Source: Conus ventricosus
Taxonomy: Eukaryota > Mollusca > Gastropoda > Neogastropoda > Conidae
DNA length: 50,757 nt
Assembly (NCBI GenBank): GCA_018398815.1
Contig: JAFLJL010003975.1
Location: 1 to 50,757 of the forward strand
Direction of reading: 5' to 3'
The stretch's first letter is position 1. The number at the start of each line of letters is the position of its first letter. The notes beneath the pieces are model-generated. The model worked only from the letters and a program-made list of their open reading frames with translations. It had not been told where the DNA came from and did not search any database. The position numbers and the translations under genes were made by a program. Of the stretch, positions 1-8,339 are shown piece after piece.

Positions 1-1412
1 CCAAAGTATCTAGCGCACTGCCAACAGTGACATGGGACTTGTCCTTGCCCCCGCGTCTTCCACAAGTTTTAAATTTTCCTGCACATCGCAGCCTGTGAGT
101 GCTTTCGAATTGGGCCCATGATGCATCGCCGTGCTGCAGAGCGCAACGGTGCTTTGCCAGCAAGGAATTTTTTGCCCACAAATTTTTGCGGCAGCGACTT
201 GGAGGCAGCACCGTCAAATGCAGCTTCGTGCCATTCGAGCTGCGTTCGCAAGAGCATGGCGCAAACGGTTTCGACCATCTTGATTGCTACTTCTCAGATG
301 ATTCGTGGCAGTGCTGAAACATAGGCGGCAACAAAACGTGCCCAGCACACGGCAGCCGCACGACGGTGATCACTAGTTCAACGTCAACCCGTTTTCCCGG
401 CGTCGCCACCATGGTTTTGTTACCCCCAGCATAAGTGACAGGCAGGGTCGCAGCTGACCCCGGGATGTGCAAGAGCTCTTGATCAACTCCGAGCTGCCCC
501 CTCAACGTCCAGCCATGCACGAGAAACTCGAGCAATGTTGCGCGAGCTTTTTCATAGTCTCTGGACCTACCTGCAGACAAGGGCTCAGCGGTGAGGGCCC
601 ATGGTTCAGAGCATGACTCGCAACACACACGTGGCACCAACGACAGCGATGCTATGCGCAAGCTGCACATTCCCAAACTTTCACTGAAAATCAGCGCGCC
701 CTCGCACCACGACGTCCGTGAAGTTTTGCCAGCGGTTTCCCGTCACAAAAAGTACCTGCCATCAGTTTCCTGCAGCTCAGGTCCCAGCACGAGCCGCTGG
801 CGCCCCACGAGCCCACCAGGGGCGTCCAGACGATCCTGCTGCAAACTGCCGTCCCTGAACACGTACGATGTGACGATGAGCTTGTCGGCGCCGGCGTCGA
901 TCCACTGCCTTGCGTTGTCAGTTTGACACCTCCACCAAGCTGCATTCCACCAGGCCAGGCGTCCAGGCCTCGCGTGCCGCAGTCACGCTGTCGGAGTCCT
1001 GCCCTGCATAATGATGTGGCCGCCCGGTGAGGTTGTCTTTGCTATAGAGATGAGCATAAAAGCTCGAAGGCTTGTCCGACACGAAGTTTTCTGACGCTTC
1101 GGAGGAAGTGCCGAGTCCTTCAGCGGCCAAACCCCCCAAATCTGCTCACCGGCCCTGCAAACCCCATGTCGCGGCGTTGCTGCTGTGCTTGCAAGTACGT
1201 GTGAACGGCTGGCGTCAACCTGGTTCCTGTGCACCGTACCCGGTGTATATCGATGCAAGCCTAAAGTGCTCGAGCAGCGACTGCGATCGGTTTTGCAGTC
1301 CTGAGCATGATAAATTTCTTCTCATGCGAATGGTGCGGTGCATGTTTGCGGCACCTGGAGCCTGAGCAGCACACTGCTTGGCAGCAGGGCGAAGGCGCAA
1401 CGCTTTCAACAT
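1..1412 (-). CDS. HIS6: HIS6-type ProFAR isomerase (histidine biosynthesis), partial at left edge, frames broken
   Basis: Isomerises ProFAR to PRFAR, the fourth step of histidine synthesis (plastidial in plants). Reading down the minus strand, the segments follow the eukaryotic family in order: ACIDIH (about 1245-1260), EQIWG and LKDSA (about 1120-1150), ENFVSDKPSSFYAHLYSKDN (about 1030-1090), GGHIIMQG, QDSDSVTAAREA, RPGGMQLGGGV, DAGADKLIVTSYVFRDG, LVLDLSCRKLDGRYF, LLEFLVHGW, LPVTYAGG (ends near 424), then LKLVEDAGA and VTVGSALDTL at the edge. The aspartates of CIDIH and LDLSC match the family's two catalytic acids. Likely introns are 1155-1239 (85 nt) and 80-423 (344 nt), both GT-AG. The Met at 1412 opens an Arg/Ala-rich leader that could be a transit peptide. 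At least five frame changes lack splice sites; a missing C between FR and CIDIH is typical. The last 15-20 residues lie outside the window. Confidence 0.88.
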
Positions 1413-1880
1413 AAAAGAGCAATCACAACATGATTCTTCTTTCCTATGAACGAGGCAGTGTACTTTTCAAAAGCTAGCGCGTCGTGCGCCCTGTGGCCAT
1501 GTGTTCAGGCGTCGCAAGATTGTGGCAGAGTGTGCATTGACATGGTGGTCCAGAGGTACATTACGCGACCATGTGCTTTCTCTCCCAAAATTTATCCGGT
1601 CACTCGAGGCACGCACCTACCTTGTGGAGCAATGTTGTGGTCTCAGCGTTTGCGATGAGGGTTACACATGTATCGACACTCAACCATCAGCGGACCACCC
1701 GCACATCGTGCCAGCAAGCGCAGACGAGGCCAGCTTATGCTGCTGTGCTACATCTGAGCAGGTGCGCTTGTCTGCACTGCTGTCTGGGGGCTTGCAGGCG
1801 TTTCAATGCCCAAAGTTTGTTTCTCATCAGAGCGTGCATGGAAAGGCTACCACCCGCAGGCCGTCCGCAGTGGCGGCCTG
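1413..1880. promoter_or_regulatory. Divergent intergenic region between HIS6 and the CCB-family gene
   Basis: This stretch of roughly 470 bases separates the HIS6 start (minus) from the first recognisable CCB codons (plus), so both promoters should lie here if the starts are right. I see no convincing TATA box or repeated element. The 5' end of the CCB gene, including a plastid targeting peptide, may occupy part of it: the open frames over 1501-2004 and 1571-1945 are Cys/Arg-rich and could contain leader sequence, but nothing in them is recognisable. Confidence 0.3.
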
Positions 1881-3110
1881 GGACGATGCAGACTGCCTGC
1901 AAACGGTTCTGGCGGCGCGCAGGCAACATCGACAAGCAATGCTGATGCTTTACGAGCAGTCCCACTTGTCGCGGGAGCCCCCGGGTTCACTTTGCTGCTG
2001 CTGAACCGTGTTGCGTCCGGCGTGGCGCCCGTTGCAGATGCAGGCAGCTCGCAGAGCAGAGTGGATGTTCTGGTCATTGCCCTCGCAAACCACGCTTGCG
2101 CTGACAGGCTTTCAGTGGCTAGCTTTGCGGCCAGTACAAAAGCAGGCTGTGCGCGCCCTCATCTCCGACACACAGCTGCGTCGTATGGTGCTGATGCGCA
2201 AATAGGGACGACACATTGGTTGTTGACTGGCTGGGTCTGCGTAGTGAACGCATCAGATGTCCCGGACCATTGCATCCATTGGAAAAATGAGTCAGTCTGC
2301 CAATTGTGCGCACACCAACTGCAGACCATCGCATGCGTGTTGTAGGATGACACCGTCAACCAAAGATGCAGGTTCCTATGTTCGGCGAGTCGTCCCTTAC
2401 TCGGATGACAGGATCGGTGCTGCAGCGCAAGCCGAGCTGCTGTGGGCATGGCATGCGCTATCAGACAGTACTTGCTGCCGCAGCCTTGTGAGGCTTTCTG
2501 GAAAGGCAAGTGCGTCGCTCATCATGGCATGGCATGCGATGGCTGCCACCCGAAGAATGTGTCGCTGTCAGGGTCCATCAGCAAAGGCGTCATGGAGCAA
2601 GGAAAGGCGAACTACCTGGCCAATTTGATCTTGTTCCAGGTGCGTTCGTTCTAGTGTCAACACGATTTGCACTCTTTTGCCTTCCTTGCCCGTAATTAAG
2701 CTGAGCTGGCTCATACAAACCATTCGGGCCACAGAACGCGCGCCTCTGCAAGATTGAGCCGGAGCTGCTGTTCGCACCCAAATTTCGTGACGCATTGACC
2801 AGCTGTCAAGAACTATATGCGCAGCCGATAAGGTCATCACATTCCAGAGCTCATACGCCAGGTGGCAAAGTGCGGATCTACTTGTGTCCAGTCAGATCTG
2901 TTTTGGTGCACGTTGCAGGCAGGAAGGAATTCGCGGAATTCTTGCCAGCCAACGCTAGCTGCGCGATTCTCGCGCCCATTGGCATTGAAGGCGTGTTGAT
3001 TTCCGCTGGCGACACGCAACGGGGATTCAGCAAAATAGATCAAGCCTGGGTCAGCAGCATTGCGACAAGCTTGAGGACACACTACAGAGTGAGAATACGG
3101 TCCTGTCACC
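1880..3110 (+). CDS. CCB-family protein (DUF2930; CCB2/CCB4-like cytochrome b6f cofactor assembly)
   Basis: CCB proteins lie in the thylakoid membrane and help attach haem c(i) to cytochrome b6. Segments in family order: LRAVPLVAGAPGFTLLLLNR and GVAPVADAGSSQSRVDVLV (1945-2085; first membrane hairpin and the signature between the helices); after a one-base frame change TTLALTGFQWLALRP (2090-2135; second helix); then AELLWAWHALSDSTCCRSLV (about 2430-2490); VSLSGSISKGVMEQGKANYL (about 2560-2620); intron 2640-2918 (CAG/GTGCGT to TTGCAG); REFAEFLPAN-type segment from 2919; ASCAILAPIGIEGVLISAGD and TQRGFSKIDQAWVSSIATSL (2965-3078). Another intron probably lies between about 2150 and 2390. The N-terminus (plastid leader expected) and the exact C-terminus are not fixed; a GTGAGA donor near 3089 may precede a short last exon. 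I cannot separate CCB2 from CCB4. The gene implies a photosynthetic host. Confidence 0.78.
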
Positions 3111-3289
3111 AGCACAGTGAATCAATATGGGACATGCCTGCAAGCCCTGTACACAACCCTGGCCACGCGCTGGCCGACGTTCACACGTCATAAACACAAG
3201 CTGCCGTTGCTCCGATCACTCACTGGTGGCATGCCTGCGTTCGCTGTCGTTGGCCAATGCCTGACCCGACTTCTTGCACTGGATGCACG

Positions 3290-3990
3290 ATGCCAGCGTT
3301 AGAAACCAGTTCGCCAGCGAGCAGAAACAGCTTCAGCACCTGATTGTGCGTACGCAGTGAGGGAACGCACGACAACTTCAAGCCCAACTTGATGAAATCT
3401 CGCACTGCCATGTCTTCCACGCAGATATAATGATCACGTCATCGTTTGAGCTTCTGGAAAGGCTGCCATGTGCAAACATCGATCATGTTGCGCGGCACAT
3501 GCAAGCACGCAACGCAGTTGAGTGATGAGTGAGTTGAGTGACACGATACGCTTGTTTTTCCACAAGCAGGAAACTCGCAGGAGTGTGCTCACTCAATTCC
3601 TCGCGTCGCCAGACCGCAACGAGCTCGCCACAACACAATCGCAGGTACCTCTGCTTATGATTAACGCAGCTGGAAGCTTTGTAACTTCTGGCAATGTCAA
3701 GAGCCTTTGGCGAAAAGGGTGAGAGCTCGCAGAACGCAAACGGACCCTGCAGCATATGCTAATTGACAGAATCCACAAGAGTGTCAGAGCAAAGTGCCCG
3801 AGCGGCGTGTTTGGCAGGCTGCTGTCCTGCATCGCAGCGTGCCGCAGCATGTGGTCATGGGTGTTCAAGCGCAAAGAGTGTCGCTCGATTTCTCGTAACC
3901 GTAGTAACTCTCGAAGCATAAACGTTATCTGTACTTGCACACAACCAATGCATCGAGGAGGCTTTCTGCTCCCCTGCTTGTGGCAAGCTC
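3290..3990 (+). other. Coding-like stretch, unassigned protein, broken frames
   Basis: I do not recognise a family. Charged, helix-like segments follow each other on the plus strand in changing frames: one rich in Gln/His/Leu near 3300-3358; ELLERLPCANIDHVARHMQA near 3450-3510; SDTIRLFFHKQETRRSVLTQ near 3537-3596; ELAERKRTLQHMLIDRIHKS near 3723-3782. Amino-acid use resembles real protein more than the other frames do. It lies between the CCB-family gene and NTAQ1 on the same strand, so it may be a separate small gene or a 5' or 3' part of a neighbour. A short tandem-like run of TTGAGTGA/GAGTGAG lies at 3517-3542. Confidence 0.3.
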
Positions 3991-4101
3991 GCTGACGGTC
4001 TGTCACTGGTTTATCCCAGTACCCAGCTTCCAACTCGACAAAGACCTCGTACCCTGCGCATCCCCAAGCCCGCAGGCAACTTCTGTAAAGTGTTTTCTGA
4101 G

Positions 4102-5646
4102 ATGTCGCAAGATAGGAGCTCCGTTTCAGTTGGAGCGGAGCGGAACGTAGCCGCTTCCTGTGAAGGTGCAGAACGGGGCGTTCACTTATACAAGCGAGAC
4201 CGCTTTGCTTACACAGCGTGCTACTGCGAGGAGAACGTATACGGCTGCTGGATAGTCTGCATGCTGGCCAACAGCAGCATGCCTGGGCGGTGTTCGTTTC
4301 GAACCCGCAGCAGCAGGTGTGCCATCTTCAGGCGACCGGAGGAGGCGTTTTGTGAAACGCAGTACTCGTGCTCAGCCTCATAACGTTAGTGTGGTGCCAC
4401 TGACCTTGCATGCTCCGCACCAAAGCCCGTGCTTGAGCCCCTCGTGTCCTGAGCACACTGCAGCGCGTGCTTAGTCCAGGCAAGCGCTGCTCAACCAACA
4501 ACTGTGCGCTGTCGTGCACAAGCACAGACACAAGCAACCAGTATTCAGACATCTCATCTTACGGCACAATGTCAGACGAGTGCGACCAGCTTGACTCAAC
4601 AGCCACAGCCTGGTTTCTAAACAAGGCGATCGTGTGCCATCATGGCCCACAAATGTAGACACGCGGTCTGCTGCGTCAAGGTTCTCGTCGCACCTGTGGC
4701 CTGTGCTGCCCCCCCCCCCCCCAGCAGCAGGATCCGGATTGGCATGCCATCTTTTGGTGCATGTTGCAGTTTACGAGCTCCAGCCGATTTGTTGCCTGAT
4801 ATGCTCTGTTGTGCGGCGCCTTCAATGCACCCGTAACAAAGCGTTCTGGAATGCGCACGACCATGCAGGTGCCTTTGTTCTTCCAGCGTGCCAGCACGCG
4901 TGCCGACGGGCTCGTTGTGTGGGACTATCACGTGGTTGCGATGGTTCTGGGACAAACATGCAATGCCACCGCGCGCTTTGATCCTGGATCTGGAGTCCAG
5001 TCTACCCTTTGCGTGCGCAGCGCATAAATACCTGCAGCTCACCCTGCACTTTCAGCGGCTGCGCAACTCGCAAGGCCCCTTGGAGGATGAGCGCTTTTTC
5101 AGGCTTGTTCATGCGCCTGCCTTTTTGCTGCACTTTTCGTCAGATCGTTCGCACATGCTAGTGCATCCAGGCAGCAACGACAGAGCCACGCTATCTGATG
5201 GCTCGGAAACTCGCGGGCAACTGGAGCTGCCTGCAAAGGAGGACGACAGACATACTCAGCAATGCGTGCCATCGGCAGAGGTTTGTTCAACACAGCCTCC
5301 CGGTCATGCGCCTTGTTTGCAAGCTGGCAGTGCGTGCGTCAAAGCGATAGAGTTATCGCAGGGCAGCAGAGTATTCAGCCCCGAAAGGCGTACATGGCAC
5401 CCCCTCCAGAGAGCCGTGCATAAAGGGGGCTTGCAGCGCAGGCGCGCACGTGCTCCCACGTTATTGCGACATGCATGCAAACCGTGTTGCAGAGGGAGAA
5501 GACGTGCGCAGCTTGGACGAGCTTGACAGCGGGCCATATGGTAGCGTGCTGTCCGAGCGACAGATGCAGTGTCTATGCTTTGTTCTCGACAGATTTGATG
5601 CCATAGTGGCCAGATGTGAGAACCTTCCTGCTATTACAGGGCTCTG
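4102..5646 (+). CDS. NTAQ1: Protein N-terminal glutamine amidohydrolase (WDYHV family)
   Basis: Deamidates N-terminal Gln to Glu, feeding substrates to arginylation and the N-degron pathway; cytosolic/nuclear in known organisms. Start chosen at ATG 4102 (MSQDRSS), 39 codons before YTACYCEEN. The human triad Cys28/His81/Asp97 is matched by Cys codon 4225-4227 (CYCEEN), His 4929-4931 (WDYHV) and Asp 4987-4989 (ILDLESSLPF). Between them an intron begins at GT 4237, just after EEN, and ends before VPLFFQRAS near 4870; it contains a 14-base C tract. After WDYHVV the frame shifts by one within 60 bases with no AG available, so this is not splicing. FSSDRSHM (about 5134-5157) is the family's SDRSHM motif. 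A second intron (GT near 5281, AG near 5487) precedes the C-terminal SLDELDSGPYGSVLSE segment; the stop is near 5645. Length and order fit the roughly 200-residue family. Confidence 0.88.
4709..4722 (+). repeat. Poly-C tract (14 bases) in the NTAQ1 intron
   Basis: Fourteen consecutive C residues lie in the first NTAQ1 intron, which starts at 4237. They resemble the other 12-28 base G/C tracts of the window. Tract length is likely to be unreliable in sequencing. Confidence 0.9.
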
Positions 5647-5654
5647 AGTCGCCA

Positions 5655-5990
5655 GGCATGAGAGGACTACCGGAAGTTGCACGTTCTGAACAATGTTTGG
5701 GTTACGTACACCGGACTCGTGACAATCTGTGTGGGTTACCTCAGACTGCTAGAGCGTTGCAAGCGCAAAGAGGCCGGAGCGTAGAGAGTGCGCCGCAGGA
5801 GGAAGCCGCGGTAGATAACGGCGGCATGGTCGATGCAGGCAGAGAGCATGATGCAGTGCAGTCGGCGGCGGAGCAAAGATGCCAGCGCGTCCGAGGGCGC
5901 CAGCACAGAGATTGCGCTCAACAGCTACCTGGCGTCAATCGAGCTGGAGAAGCATATGGATATGCACTGCATCTTGGCGTTGGCGACCGA
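5655..5990 (+). other. Coding-like stretch directly after NTAQ1, unassigned
   Basis: Two open segments share one frame: EDYRKLHVLNNVWVTYTGLV, continuing into a hydrophobic run (about 5663-5790) and ending at a stop; then EIALNSYLASIELEKHMDMH (about 5907-5966), ending at tandem stops near 6000. They could belong to one small protein with a membrane helix, joined by a short intron (for example GT 5812 to AG 5839), or be chance openings. No family recognised. The first segment begins within 20 bases of the NTAQ1 stop. Confidence 0.22.
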
Positions 5991-6285
5991 ACGCCGGCAG
6001 TGATGAGGCCACCTTCCATGCTTTGGGCTCCCACACTCCCAGCTTACAGTCGTTTACAGCGCGTGCTCCTCAGCTCCGTGTGCCCTGGCTCACGCGTGTC
6101 GCGCTCTACCCCTGGCCCCCCTCTCCCCTCTTGACCGGTGAAGAAAATGGTGACTGCGTGCTGATCCAAAGCAAACCCCCCGCCCGTTCCCACGTCTACA
6201 AACGCGCTTGTCTTGCCGCCCATGTGGTTGCTGAGGCAATGTCCGAAGCAGATAAGTCGCAAGTCCGATAAATGAATGTGTTTCA

Positions 6286-6960
6286 TTAATCGTCATCGAC
6301 AACCGTGAGGGCATAGGCCACGACTCCCGCCGGAGCTTGCAGCACAGGACGAAGGACACCACCGAAGCAAACTCGTTGCAACGCCAACGTCCCCCAGTTG
6401 CCCTTCCGTCGAGGAGTGTGTGCGGTGTGCGAGACAATAAGTTGCGAGAAGCTAAACGTGGCAGCGGCCAAGGCCGCTAGCTTGAAGCAGGGATGGCTCT
6501 TGGCAGAGCCAGGCCTGAATCATGAAGCTGCCACGAGCGCATGCAGACCTTGGTAATGCGCCGCCTCCTCATCAAATATTTGTCAGCATGTGCGACCACA
6601 TGATATCATGCCTTTGGCTGGTCTTTGCCAGACTGGGACCTACGGTGTAGCGAGTTGTTTGCGTGAGTGCACCAGTAGTGCACCGCACCCTTGCGTATGG
6701 TTTTTTGACGGGCTCGATGCATGGTACTTCCGTGCTCAGATCTCAATCGCGCATCCTCACCAGCCAGTGTGGATGCGCACCAAGCCATTTTTAGCGCCCC
6801 ACTGAGTATGGAAGGGTTGTGGGCAAAGGTCTGGTGCATGGCTTTGCCTTCGTTCCCGCCGTAGGGATTGCTCTCGAGCTGTCCGTCTAGACGGTCGATA
6901 GCGACCTGTCCATGTAACCCTATCGTCTGGGCGTTACATAGGCAAGGGCAACAAAAGCCA
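6286..6960 (-). other. Coding-like stretch on the minus strand, unassigned
   Basis: Reading down the minus strand: LESNPYGGNEGKAMHQTFAH, then a run ending CASTLAG, followed by a possible GTGAGG donor (about 6880-6745). Farther down, QRVCFGGVLRPVLQAPAGVV ends in VVDDD and a stop at 6286. The latter resembles a protein C-terminus. I do not recognise either part. A glycine-rich DVGTGGGF segment farther downstream (about 6180-6200, minus) resembles methyltransferase motif I, but no other methyltransferase motif is visible. Confidence 0.22.
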
Positions 6961-7109
6961 AACAGCACAGATCTTTCAAGAGAAAATCAGCGACCGACGG
7001 CGCCAACAATCAAACGCACGTGTCATCACCCACGTCTGCAGGGGGAAACGCCAGGCCCTCCATGAGGAACTGCCCGGACACGCGCGCTGTGAATCTTGCC
7101 ACGGCAAGC

Positions 7110-7760
7110 TCAGCCATCGAATTGTACACACAGAGGACAAAGCTGATCTGGTGGTAGACACCATTGATAAACTGCTGTTCGTTCCGAGATTCGTTTAACT
7201 AACCGCTGCAGCCCTGGCAAAAACGTATTGACCAGCTGCATAAACTCTGTGTGCAGCGGCCATGCTCTCCACCGCCAGCGGCAAAGGGGAATCAAACGCT
7301 TACCTTGCGCGTGTAACACATATCATCGACAATTGCTAGGGCCCGACAGTCAGCCGCCACGTGGAACGGCCACGTGCACGCTAGATGCGCGGGAGTGCGG
7401 CAGCTTGCTCCGCTGCCACTCCATGGTGTCACACGAGCATGAACAACGCAATTGCAGGTGCTTCGAAGACGAATCCACCTTCGGTCGCGATGATCATGTT
7501 GTCGTGTGTGGTGCCGGTTTACGTCAGGGCCTCGTTGCACATCCTCACGGCGGAGCAGGGGCCGCCGATGCAGGTGGCAAATCGCCTCGCGAGGATGTGT
7601 GATGCGCTATGGCATCCGCTAAACGCGGAGGGGCGCGGGCCATGTGCACCACTAGTGCATTGCACCAGCTGCGGCAGCTCGCCGTTACGTTGGGTTTGTC
7701 GACGCAGCAGACGGTGCAGGCCTCGTCGCAGCCGGGCTCGTGCTTCACCGCCCTTTAAGA
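7110..7760 (-). mobile_element. Degraded retroelement ORF C-terminal domain, copy A
   Basis: In two minus-strand frames, 7110-7330 encodes PLAVE, HTEFMQLVN and RNEQQFINGVYHQISFVLC, matching the segment at 50029-50330 in order and spacing, and at DNA level over blocks around 7131-7185 and 7211-7290. The pattern of a PLA(V/I)E...G motif followed by an (S/F)xxLC motif resembles, from memory, the region after the reverse transcriptase in algal non-LTR-type elements; no reverse transcriptase is visible here. Cys/His-rich text at 7590-7740 (CDEACTVCCVDKP) may be its zinc-binding part. Frameshifts and stops make it a remnant, or an error-laden copy. It lies between unassigned DNA and PRP5. Confidence 0.5.
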
Positions 7761-8339
7761 TGCGCCTCGCGGAGATTGCATGCAATTGCATGCTCAAGTG
7801 GCGACGTGTGCGCCGACTCGCTCATTGTCGCGGAATGTGCACCGGAACCCCCTTCCCTCCGGGCTGGCACGACTAGAACACTGCTTAAAGGTTCTTTGCG
7901 ATCCAAGGGTGGTCGCACACATGAATTGCGTCTGTCTGCCACGTGCGCCGGTCCTTTGCAAGGGGAAACAGTATCGACACAAGCAAATGCGCAGAATACG
8001 CAGGTCGACACAGGGACGAGTTGAGTTCGACAGCTCTGCGTTAAATGTTCCCGGCGCGTGACCTTTCAAGGGAAGTTTTGGTAGTCGCGAAGGGGGCGCT
8101 CAAAAGCCTCTGAACCTGCCTGTGCAACCAGCTCTGTTGGAAGAGCACCGCCGTCGCAGGTCGACGAAGGCATCGTTCCTGCCTACTTCAGAAACGCGTC
8201 CTGGCTCGGTTGAGCCCGCCAAGACACGTCCAGCGCTCTTGCTGTAGACACCCTGGCAGGGGTGACAAAGCTGGTCCACAGCAACACCCACCGCTACCCT
8301 CTGCGATGCAGGTAGGCAGCTGAGTCGTCTAGCTTATGA
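7761..8339. other. Upstream region of PRP5, no gene recognised
   Basis: Only short open frames are present on both strands. The plus frame ending at 8061 and the minus frame 8100-8291 look no more coding than each other. The PRP5 promoter should lie here; I see no clear core promoter motif. Confidence 0.3.

Noticed and set aside
2500..2560. ZZ-type zinc finger (HHGMACDGC).
   Set aside because: The surrounding segments fit the CCB family in order; the remaining ZZ cysteines are absent.
6150..6230. Methyltransferase motif I (DVGTGGGF, minus).
   Set aside because: Single glycine-rich hit; no other methyltransferase motifs nearby.
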